Assembly (NCBI GenBank): GCA_017395685.1
Contig: JAFQOD010000022.1
Coordinates: forward strand, 1-64,000
Origin: Clostridia bacterium
GTDB lineage: Bacteria > Bacillota > Clostridia > Christensenellales > Aristaeellaceae
Reading direction: 5' to 3'
Length of the DNA stretch: 64,000 bases
Shown: piece after piece, positions 17,628 to 24,790 of the stretch
How the letters are laid out: every line of letters starts with the position of its first letter
How positions within the stretch are numbered: position 1 is the first letter of the stretch
The notes under the pieces: generated by a model
Database searches by the model: none
Told to the model about the DNA's origin: nothing
The model's input: the letters and a program-made list of their open reading frames with translations, nothing else
Made by a program: the position numbers and the translations under genes

Positions 17628-18482
17628 TCAATCCTGAAAGATCCGGGAAACGAAATTGTACAGGCCGTGCTTCCATACGGTGAAATCATGGCCGCCCTTG
17701 GTGACGTAGAAGATATGCTCTACTCCGTTTTCTGTCAGGGTATCGGAATAGTCTTTAGGCCAGCTGCCCACCACATAATCCGTTTCCCCGGCATTGATGA
17801 GGATGAAGGTGTGCTGATTGCCGGCGGGGGCAAAATCCTTTTTCTCAAACAGGCCCTTTTCCACATTATAGGGCAGCACCCCGGGGGCAGGGCAGAAGGC
17901 GCCCACATACCCAAAGGTATCGGACAGGGTGAGGCCGATATACAATGCCTCCCTGCCGCCCATGGACAGGCCGGCGATGGCGGCATTTTCCCGGCCGGGG
18001 GCAATCTTATAGCGGGATTGAATAAAGGGCATCAGATCATTTTGCAGATCGTTGATAAAATGATCAAAGGCGGCGAAATGGGCGGGGGTATACATATCCG
18101 CTGCATTGATGGAATCATTGGCCCGGGCCCGCACATTGGGGATCACCACGATCATTTCCTTGGCCTTCCCGGCGGCGATCAGATTGCCGATCACCACATC
18201 GGGCTTGCCGCCCAGCCATTCATTGTGATCGCCGCCGATGCCGTGGAGCAGATAGAGCACCGGATATTCTTTTTCAGCGTCATAGCCCGGGGGCAGCAGG
18301 GCATAGCATTTGCGCTCTGTGCCGGTGGTCTGGGAATGGTAGGTATGATAAACCATTTTGCCGTAGGCGATCCCTTCACGGCGCTGATCAAAGCCTGGAA
18401 CGGGGGTGTAATCCTCTGCATGGGCATGGGCGCCAGCCAGGCAGCAGGCGGCGAGAAGAAGGGCCAGAGGAATCAATTTCAT
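17628..18482 (-). CDS. Exported esterase D/feruloyl-esterase-type alpha/beta hydrolase (CE1-like)
   Basis: A 284-residue protein with a signal peptide (1-22). The alpha/beta hydrolase features are YPVLYLLHGIGGDHNEW (73-89, oxyanion region), nucleophile GLSMGG (S173), NAGETD (D235, probable acid) and GGHDF (H265). It matches the putative esterase family that includes feruloyl and acetyl-xylan esterases. The likely action is hydrolysis of ester decorations on plant polysaccharides or other esters outside the cell. A near-consensus promoter is upstream and a shared terminator downstream, so it is monocistronic. The exact substrate is not readable. Confidence 0.88.
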   Translation of the reverse strand: MKLIPLALLLAACCLAGAHAHAEDYTPVPGFDQRREGIAYGKMVYHTYHSQTTGTERKCYALLPPGYDAEKEYPVLYLLHGIGGDHNEWLGGKPDVVIGNLIAAGKAKEMIVVIPNVRARANDSINAADMYTPAHFAAFDHFINDLQNDLMPFIQSRYKIAPGRENAAIAGLSMGGREALYIGLTLSDTFGYVGAFCPAPGVLPYNVEKGLFEKKDFAPAGNQHTFILINAGETDYVVGSWPKDYSDTLTENGVEHIFYVTKGGHDFTVWKHGLYNFVSRIFQD

Positions 18483-18511
18483 GGCAATGCTCCCTTTCGT
18501 GTTTTTCTTTG

Positions 18512-18540
18512 ATTATAGGGGATGTGAAAGCATCCGTCAA
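18512..18540 (-). promoter_or_regulatory. Promoter of the exported esterase gene
   Basis: Minus strand TTGACG (18540-18535), 17 bp, TATAAT (18517-18512), 30 nt before the ATG. Confidence 0.82.
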
Positions 18541-18557
18541 GATTATGCAAAAGAAAG

Positions 18558-18595
18558 CGGCCTGTGTCGGTTTTTCCCGGCATGGGCCGTTTTTT
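18558..18595. terminator. Terminator-like hairpin between two divergent promoters
   Basis: Stem CGGCC/GGCCG (18558-18562, 18585-18589) encloses a second stem TGTCGG/CCGGCA (18565-18570, 18577-18582) and is followed on the plus strand by TTTTTT. It sits between the esterase promoter and the promoter at 18642, with no gene to terminate. Confidence 0.5.
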
Positions 18596-18641
18596 GTCTG
18601 GAAATGTTTTGAAAAAGAATGCTTTTATTCGGCTGGAATTA

Positions 18642-18670
18642 TTGCTTTTTCCTGCTGTCAGTGGTATAAT
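18642..18670 (+). promoter_or_regulatory. Promoter of the CalY/TasA-like gene pair
   Basis: TTGCTT (18642-18647), 17-bp spacer, TATAAT (18665-18670), about 68 nt before the first ATG. Confidence 0.75.
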
Positions 18671-18737
18671 TTATGAGAGGCAGTATGCCTGTCTTTGGCA
18701 TTCCTAAAATTTTGCCTCAACGGGAGATGGAAAGAGA

Positions 18738-19448
18738 ATGAGAACGGGCCGTAAAAAGACCGTATTGATTATGGCCGCACTGATTGTGCTGGCCGCAGGC
18801 GTGGCGCTGGTGGGGAATACGCTGGCTGACGGTGTTACAAAAAGCACTGAAGCAGAAAATGCTATCGGTAATTATGAGGTCGAGTTTACTTATAAGAATC
18901 AAGAGGGCAACTATGTTTCTGTTCCTGCGGATGCGTCCGTGCAAGGTGTGTCGGATGTTACCGAGGGCATGTTCTGGTGCCCCGGCCGGACGGAAATTAT
19001 TTATCTGAAGCTGGATAACAAGGAATTGTTCGATACCAAGGCCACCATTTCTGTGGATGTTTACGGCACCGGCTTTGGGGAAACGCTGACCTATGCGGTT
19101 GTTCACGGAAGTACGCCGGATCATCCCGGAACCTGGAAGGAATTTCAGGCAAGGGCAAAGGAACTGGAAGCTGCCGGAACGCTGCCGCTGACCGGAACGC
19201 TGAAAGCGGGAGCCGAAGAAAATCCCAACAATTACAAGCTGCTTGCCGACCGGCTTCTGGATAACGAAGCCAGTAATCAGGCCACGGCGAATGATTATTA
19301 TGTGGCTTTTGCCATTCACATGGATGAAAATGCATCCAATGCCTATCAGGGCAACACTATGAAGCTTGATCTGAAGCTGCAGATTGATGCCAACTTCCAG
19401 CCGGGTACAAAGCCCACTACAGATACGGATGCGGATAAGAGTTTATAA
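18738..19448 (+). CDS. Exported protein, probable TasA/CalY-like partner
   Basis: A 236-residue protein with an N-terminal hydrophobic segment (~9-29), then a beta-rich body with one Cys (FWCPGRTEIIYLKLDN) and an acidic C-terminus. The WxPGxxxxxxLxxxN pattern with a following beta-strand resembles the body of TasA/camelysin (M73) matrix proteins, but the usual N-terminal AFFTD signature is missing, so the call leans on the neighbour. It shares a promoter with the next gene, 29 nt downstream. Inference: a secreted structural subunit. Confidence 0.5.
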   Translation: MRTGRKKTVLIMAALIVLAAGVALVGNTLADGVTKSTEAENAIGNYEVEFTYKNQEGNYVSVPADASVQGVSDVTEGMFWCPGRTEIIYLKLDNKELFDTKATISVDVYGTGFGETLTYAVVHGSTPDHPGTWKEFQARAKELEAAGTLPLTGTLKAGAEENPNNYKLLADRLLDNEASNQATANDYYVAFAIHMDENASNAYQGNTMKLDLKLQIDANFQPGTKPTTDTDADKSL

Positions 19449-19477
19449 CAGATCCACCATGAGAGGGAGTATCTCCG

Positions 19478-20260
19478 ATGAAAAAGATTGCAATTGTGTG
19501 CTGCATGCTGCTGGTGGCAGCGGCGCTGGTGACGGGCTCCATCGCTTTCTTTACGGACAGTGTGGAATCCAACCAGAATGTTGTCGCCGCCGGTACGTTG
19601 GATATTGAGCAGCATGAATATGAGGATGTGAACCGGGAAACGGCCGCCCTGACCGTATGGGATGAAGAGGGCAGCCATCCTGTCTATCCCAGCTCCATCC
19701 GTGCGGAAGATATGGATGAAGAGGGCGAACGCATTTCCCTCAAGATCAATGAAGCGGATGTAAAGCTGTTTGATAAGCACGTCCCTGGCTTTGTGGATAA
19801 GGTTGTCAATGTGGAAAATGTGGGCACACTGATTGCCTATGTGCGCACTTTCATTGCCGTTCCTGTCTGCGTCACGGAGGATGCCCAGTATGAATGGCTG
19901 CATCTGGATCTCAACCGGGACGGATGGGAATGGAGCGCTCCCTTCACCGCAAAAATCGGCGAAAAAGATCATATGATCTATGAGGGCATCTATACAGCCC
20001 AGCTGCTGCCCGGGAAATTTACCACGCCTTCCCTGCTGGGCTTCTATATGAATGGCAGCGTAGGCAATGACGGCAGCATCCTGGTCTATAAGGCGGCTGA
20101 CGGAACGAAATATCCGCTGATGGATATGGCCAAAGAAAAACTGGAAATCCTGGTGAAGTCCGAAGCATCCCAGGCCATCGTTTTTGATAATTCCGTTCAT
20201 GCCCTCACCGTTACCTTTGAAGGGGAAGGCATTGAAAATTATCATCCCTGGATGAAATAA
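19478..20260 (+). CDS. CalY/TasA-family (camelysin M73-like) exported protein
   Basis: A 260-residue protein. Residues 18-43 contain GSIAFFTDSVESNQ followed by AAGTLDI, the hallmark of SipW-processed CalY/TasA matrix proteins. The rest is beta-rich and includes a VxNVGTLIAYVRTFI strand typical of the family. In Bacillus, such proteins form biofilm fibres after cleavage by the dedicated signal peptidase SipW. No sipW homologue lies in this window. It is cotranscribed with the preceding gene and followed by a terminator. The RBS GAGGGAG could be partly masked by a GGAG/CTCC mini-hairpin just before the ATG. Confidence 0.82.
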   Translation: MKKIAIVCCMLLVAAALVTGSIAFFTDSVESNQNVVAAGTLDIEQHEYEDVNRETAALTVWDEEGSHPVYPSSIRAEDMDEEGERISLKINEADVKLFDKHVPGFVDKVVNVENVGTLIAYVRTFIAVPVCVTEDAQYEWLHLDLNRDGWEWSAPFTAKIGEKDHMIYEGIYTAQLLPGKFTTPSLLGFYMNGSVGNDGSILVYKAADGTKYPLMDMAKEKLEILVKSEASQAIVFDNSVHALTVTFEGEGIENYHPWMK

Positions 20261-20271
20261 GCAAATTAATA

Positions 20272-20303
20272 AAATCCCTGCTTTCGAAGCAGGGATTTTT
20301 TTG
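20272..20303. terminator. Bidirectional terminator between the CalY pair and the MgtC-family gene
   Basis: A 12-bp stem at 20272-20283/20287-20298 with a TCG loop, flanked by A-run and T-run, serving both convergent genes. Confidence 0.9.
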
Positions 20304-20309
20304 ATGGCA

Positions 20310-21011
20310 TCAGGCATTGCGGGTGCGCACCACCAGGATGTTGGGGTTTTCGGAAAGGTGATTGGCGATATCCATGTAGCTGAATTTTGAGGGCAGATGC
20401 AGGGTATACAGATTGGTGTAAATATTCCGCTGGATTTTATCCCCGTCCGCCATGGTTTCGATATGGAAATCCACATCCAGTATTTTCACATTATTCTGGG
20501 TGAAGAAGGAATTGATATAGGCCAGGGTTTCCGCCCGGTGGGTGAAGCGTACCTCCACCCGCTTGATGGCATTCACCCGAATGATCCGCTGCATGATCAC
20601 CAGCACAATGATCACGATGACGCAGCAGGCCCCCGCCACCCAGTAATATCCGTAGCCGATCAGCAGGCCCATGCAGGCCACCGTCCACAGGCTTGCGGCG
20701 GTGGTCAGGCCGGTGATTTTCTTCTGGGCGATGAAGATGGTGCCCGCCCCCAGGAAGCCGATGCCGCTGATCACCTGGGCGCTGAGACGGCCTACGGTAA
20801 AAGATACGCCGCCGTCCGGATCGGCGGAATGCATCTCCTGCCGGAGCAGGCATTCCATCAGGGCGATGATACAGGCGCCCAGGCATACCAATACATTGGT
20901 GCGCATGCCGGCGGGCCGGTTTTTATGCTCTCTTTCAACGCCAATGATGCCGCCGGCCAATACGGCCGCACCGATGCGAATCAAAATATCCACCCAATCA
21001 AGATCAAACAT
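20310..21011 (-). CDS. MgtC/SapB family membrane protein
   Basis: A 233-residue protein with four to five TM helices in the first ~145 residues. It carries the family motifs GGIIGVEREHKNRPAGMRTNVLV and ISGIGFLGAGTIF, then a C-terminal ACT-like cytoplasmic domain (~150-233). Members are linked to magnesium-limited growth or act as regulators of other transport or ATPase complexes; the biochemical role is unsettled. The start at 21011 (MFDLDWVD) is chosen because AAGGAA lies 6 nt upstream; the longer in-frame start would begin inside the promoter -10. Confidence 0.9.
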   Translation of the reverse strand: MFDLDWVDILIRIGAAVLAGGIIGVEREHKNRPAGMRTNVLVCLGACIIALMECLLRQEMHSADPDGGVSFTVGRLSAQVISGIGFLGAGTIFIAQKKITGLTTAASLWTVACMGLLIGYGYYWVAGACCVIVIIVLVIMQRIIRVNAIKRVEVRFTHRAETLAYINSFFTQNNVKILDVDFHIETMADGDKIQRNIYTNLYTLHLPSKFSYMDIANHLSENPNILVVRTRNA

Positions 21012-21046
21012 GGGCGTTCCTTCTTTCAAATTTTCTATGGGTACAT

Positions 21047-21055
21047 AGTATAGCA
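21047..21055 (-). promoter_or_regulatory. Extended -10 element for the MgtC-family gene
   Basis: Minus strand TGC-TATACT with the hexamer at 21052-21047. No good -35 is seen, so it would rely on the TG extension. Confidence 0.4.
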
Positions 21056-21126
21056 TAGAAGTGACAAATATACCAGCAGAATATTTGAAAAAATGAGAAT
21101 AAATAAGTGGTAGAATACGCTGATTC

Positions 21127-21154
21127 TTGATCTTTTTTTCTTGTGTGTTATAAT
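21127..21154 (+). promoter_or_regulatory. Promoter of the Cys/His-rich exported protein gene
   Basis: TTGATC (21127-21132), 16 bp, TATAAT (21149-21154), 33 nt before the GTG start. Confidence 0.7.
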
Positions 21155-21186
21155 GAAATGGAATTGACAGGGAAGGAATGATATAA

Positions 21187-23571
21187 GTGAATAAGAAAGA
21201 AAAGTATTACACAAGAGCATCGTATCTTCGTCATGCGGGGATGATTTGCCTCTTAAGTATTGTGATTTTTCTTGCGATGCTTGCCCCGGCATTGGCTGGG
21301 GAATGTTCTCATGATGATCAGGAAGACACTTTGCACTATGAAGGCTTTCGATATAAAGACGGAACCTACCATGTGTATTACTATGAGTTTTCTGCGATAT
21401 GCAATGATTGTGGAAAAACGGTGATTTCTCATCTGTACGAGGAAGCACAGCAAAAGCATCGCTATGATGCCAATGAGGTGTGCAAGCACTGCGGCTATAA
21501 AAAAGGCGGAGGCCCCACCCATGCTCCTGTGGTAACTCAGCCTCCCGTGGTCACCCAGCCAACAGCGGAGCCGTATATTCCTCCGGCAACCGAAGCCCCT
21601 GTAGAATCTCTTCCTACAGCAAAGCCCAGTGCTCCTTCTGTCACTCAGCCTCCGGTGGTCACCCAGCCGACAGCAGAGCCGTATATTCCCTCGGTAACCG
21701 AAGCCCCTGCAGAATCTCTTCCTACAGCAAAGCCCAGCATTCCTTCAGTCACTCAGCCGCCAGTAGTGTTTCAGCCAACGGCGGAGCCATATATTCCCCC
21801 GGTTACCGAAGCCCCTATAGAATCTTTGCCTACGGCGGCGCCTGTGCAGCCAGAGGAAGAAATGTGCAGCCATACCGCCAGCTGGGATAAAGTGAATACA
21901 TATTACCGCAATATCAGCGAAAAGCAGCATGAGCAGGTTACCAAGTATCATGTTTATTGTGCATGCGGTCAGACGGATTACTATACTGAGCATACTGCAA
22001 AGCCGACGGCGCACAACTATGCTACCCGCAATCGGGTGCAGGCCCTGCATGAAGCAAACGGCCATGCTACATTTAATCGCTGCGTCTGCGGCGCTACGGA
22101 AATGACAGGGAAGTATATTCCGTATTCTGAATGCTGTATTTGTGTTGGGCATTTGTGGGGAGCAGAATATAAGGATGATGGTGAATGGAAACATCAGTGC
22201 CAGAGGGAAACTTGTCAGGAAACGGAACTTGTTTTCATGGTGGAACAGTGTGATCACTCGTGGATCATCAAGAATCAAACGAGGATGAATATACATCCAT
22301 CCCATGAAATTGATTACATTTGTGTATTGTGCGATGAAGTGAAAAGCGAACAGGCAGAGAATGTTGCTTGCTGCCTGTGCGGCGATGATGCGCATGATTT
22401 TGATCAGAAACCTTCCGGCAATTATGTGAAAGAGCATCCGCATACTGTTGTTTTGTATTGCAATGTATGCAAGAAATATATAGAAAATGGGCCTGATAAC
22501 CTATTTCTTGTTGATTGTGTTTACTGTAATCCAAATGGACTGCAAAACATTCCCTATGATATGCAGGATACTCCCTTGGCTGAATATGAATATATCAAGG
22601 AAACAACTTGGTTTCAGAATACGTTTTTATATGCGCCCGAAGGGGGAACGTGGTATTCAGATGGTGAGTTCTTAACCTCGGGGGTTCCTACTTTTTTGGC
22701 AGCCGAGTATGCGCCATATCAAAGTTATACTTATTCTGCAACATACATGACAAAAGAGCAAGTAAGAGCACTTTATGATTTGCTTTCCGAGGAAACGAGT
22801 AAGCGGGCATTGGAAGCGCTTGAATCATGGACGTTTGATTTGCTTGGCGAATATGCGAAAGGAATAGAGAAAGGAGAAGAATTGTATAAAAATGGCGAGG
22901 TATTGAACTATCTTGCAAAAAATTGCCGACAGAGTATTTCTGATGAAGAACTGGAATCTTTAAAAGATGCGCTTGCGTTGATTCCTGATTTGCCGGCTCG
23001 GGATGCAGCCGATTTTATTGATCTAATTGCAGATATTCCTGTGCTTGGAACAATACTGGATGTTTATGATTTTTTTCAGGTTCTTGATTATAAAGGAACA
23101 TTGAATGATTTAGAGAAAGCAATTGAAAACAATAAGGGCATTGTTATTGAAAAGCAAATAAGTGTAAATAAGAATATGGCTGGGAACGGAAGTTCATATG
23201 TGCCGCACAAGCAATATATCCTTCGGCCCAAGGTATCTTTATGGGATGGCGTATATATGGATAGTGATTTTCTGTTGTATGGTACATACACCCCGAATGA
23301 GAATTGGTATTATGAAAAGTATGTCTCAGGAGATTATGAATTCAATGGCATAAAAAATAGTGCTACAGTTGTAAAGATTACATCAGACGCCTGTTCTCTC
23401 CGTGATGCTCCGAACTGGAATGGAAAACCACAGGGACATCCGAGACCGGGAAGGAAGTTTGAGTATGTTGGAACAAGCGTTGCTTTGGATGGGAAAGAAT
23501 GGTATGCAATGAGAACGTCAGAGGGCGATATTGTTTATGTTTCTGCTGATTATGCAACGCTCAGTAAATGA
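21187..23571 (+). CDS. Exported Cys/His-rich repeat protein with Pro-rich tandem repeats and a C-terminal SH3-like domain
   Basis: A 794-residue protein starting at GTG (GGAAGGA upstream). A hydrophobic segment at ~17-35 is a signal or anchor. Two Cys/His regions (~37-110 and ~225-450) hold repeated units of CxH ... HxxxxxCxxC, five or more in all, suggesting several zinc-binding modules outside the membrane. Between them lie three ~36-residue Pro/Thr/Glu-rich repeats. Residues ~590-640 contain ADIPVLGTILDVYDF, which recalls the linker before toxin domains in secreted polymorphic toxins, but no toxin domain is visible. The last ~75 residues look SH3-like (SLRDAPNWNG). The coding sequence is clearly more AT-rich than its neighbours, hinting at transfer. 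Function not recognised. Confidence 0.72.
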   Translation: MNKKEKYYTRASYLRHAGMICLLSIVIFLAMLAPALAGECSHDDQEDTLHYEGFRYKDGTYHVYYYEFSAICNDCGKTVISHLYEEAQQKHRYDANEVCKHCGYKKGGGPTHAPVVTQPPVVTQPTAEPYIPPATEAPVESLPTAKPSAPSVTQPPVVTQPTAEPYIPSVTEAPAESLPTAKPSIPSVTQPPVVFQPTAEPYIPPVTEAPIESLPTAAPVQPEEEMCSHTASWDKVNTYYRNISEKQHEQVTKYHVYCACGQTDYYTEHTAKPTAHNYATRNRVQALHEANGHATFNRCVCGATEMTGKYIPYSECCICVGHLWGAEYKDDGEWKHQCQRETCQETELVFMVEQCDHSWIIKNQTRMNIHPSHEIDYICVLCDEVKSEQAENVACCLCGDDAHDFDQKPSGNYVKEHPHTVVLYCNVCKKYIENGPDNLFLVDCVYCNPNGLQNIPYDMQDTPLAEYEYIKETTWFQNTFLYAPEGGTWYSDGEFLTSGVPTFLAAEYAPYQSYTYSATYMTKEQVRALYDLLSEETSKRALEALESWTFDLLGEYAKGIEKGEELYKNGEVLNYLAKNCRQSISDEELESLKDALALIPDLPARDAADFIDLIADIPVLGTILDVYDFFQVLDYKGTLNDLEKAIENNKGIVIEKQISVNKNMAGNGSSYVPHKQYILRPKVSLWDGVYMDSDFLLYGTYTPNENWYYEKYVSGDYEFNGIKNSATVVKITSDACSLRDAPNWNGKPQGHPRPGRKFEYVGTSVALDGKEWYAMRTSEGDIVYVSADYATLSK
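21541..21840 (+). repeat. 108-bp tandem repeat, about 2.8 copies
   Basis: Units begin at 21541, 21649 and 21757 with CCTCC/CCGCC and encode 36-residue Pro-rich segments (PPVVTQPTAEPYIP...). The third copy diverges at both ends. Such repeats commonly vary in number between strains. Confidence 0.85.
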
Positions 23572-23589
23572 TGATATGGAATCCCCTGC

Positions 23590-23618
23590 TTTACAGTCTT
23601 CCCAAAACATGCTATAAT
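23590..23618 (+). promoter_or_regulatory. Promoter of trpS
   Basis: TTTACA (23590-23595), 17 bp, TATAAT (23613-23618), 33 nt before the ATG. No T-box leader fits in the short 5' UTR. Confidence 0.8.
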
Positions 23619-23651
23619 AATCGAAGTTTCACGGAAGGGATCGATTGACTT

Positions 23652-24656
23652 ATGGAAAACGGAAATGAAAAACGCAAGGTAGTCTTTTCGGGCATTCAGC
23701 CCTCCGGCAATATCACCCTGGGCAATTATCTGGGCGCCCTGCGCAATTTTACCAGCTTTGATGATGCGGATTGCCTTTATTGCATGGCCGATCTGCATAC
23801 GCTGACCGTGCGGCAGAATCCCGCCGATCTCAGAAAGCGCACCGCCTCCCTGGCTGCCATTTATATTGCCTGCGGCCTGGATCCGGATCAGAATATCATC
23901 TATTGCCAGAGCCATGTGCCCGCCCATGCGGAGCTGGCCTGGGTGCTCAATTGCTATACGTATATGGGCGAATTGAACCGGATGACCCAGTTCAAGGATA
24001 AATCCGCTAAGCATGCGGATAATATCAATGCGGGCCTGTTCACCTATCCGGTGCTGATGGCCTCCGATATTCTTCTGTATCAGACCAATATCGTTCCCGT
24101 GGGCGTGGATCAGAAGCAGCATGTGGAAATCTGCCGGGATATCGCCCAGCGCTTCAACAGCATTTACGGCGATGTATTCCAGATCCCCGAGCCTTATATC
24201 CCCAAGGCAACCGCCAAGATCATGAGCCTGGCTGAGCCTACCAAAAAGATGAGCAAATCCGATCCCGATGATACCTTCATCGCCGTTCTGGATAAGCCGG
24301 AGGATATCCGAAGGAAGCTCAAGCGTGCCGTCACCGACAGTGACGGGGAAATCCGCTTCGATCCGGAAAACAAGCCCGGCGTTTCCAACCTGCTCACCAT
24401 TCTTTCTGTTTTGAAGAATGAAACCATGGATGAAACGGTGGCTTCCCTCCAGGGCCTGGGCTACGGCACCCTCAAGGAAGCGGTGACCGAAGCCGTCATC
24501 GCTGAGCTTTCCCCCATCCAGGCAAAGTATAATGAAATCATTGCCGATAAGGATGGCCTGGCCGCAATCCTTAAGCGCAATGCGGAGCGGGCCCAGTATC
24601 TGGCCCAGAAGACCATGCGGAAAGTATATAAAAAGGTTGGCCTGTATCAGGGCTGA
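23652..24656 (+). CDS. trpS: Tryptophanyl-tRNA synthetase
   Basis: A 334-residue class I synthetase that charges tRNA-Trp with tryptophan using ATP. The HIGH-equivalent PSGNITLGNYLGA (17-29) and the KMSKS loop KKMSKSDPDD (~197-206) are both present, and the length matches bacterial TrpRS. It has its own promoter. A long hairpin without a U-run follows the gene at 24671. No T-box or trp leader is seen. Confidence 0.97.
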   Translation: MENGNEKRKVVFSGIQPSGNITLGNYLGALRNFTSFDDADCLYCMADLHTLTVRQNPADLRKRTASLAAIYIACGLDPDQNIIYCQSHVPAHAELAWVLNCYTYMGELNRMTQFKDKSAKHADNINAGLFTYPVLMASDILLYQTNIVPVGVDQKQHVEICRDIAQRFNSIYGDVFQIPEPYIPKATAKIMSLAEPTKKMSKSDPDDTFIAVLDKPEDIRRKLKRAVTDSDGEIRFDPENKPGVSNLLTILSVLKNETMDETVASLQGLGYGTLKEAVTEAVIAELSPIQAKYNEIIADKDGLAAILKRNAERAQYLAQKTMRKVYKKVGLYQG

Positions 24657-24670
24657 GCATAAAGCTGTTT

Positions 24671-24713
24671 GCGGGGGAACCGTTCTTTGCAGGTCAAGGA
24701 ACGGTTCCCCCGC
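24671..24713. repeat. 15-bp perfect inverted repeat after trpS
   Basis: GCGGGGGAACCGTTC (24671-24685) pairs with its exact complement at 24699-24713 across a 13-nt loop. GCCCCTTCC follows instead of a U-run, so it is not a standard terminator. The architecture matches the hairpin at 27618-27657. Confidence 0.65.
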
Positions 24714-24790
24714 GCCCCTTCCGGGAAAAGTATTTTATTCGACGGATGCCTGCTGCAAACTGATCAAAGGATTTTGAAAGGAGCGGCGTT

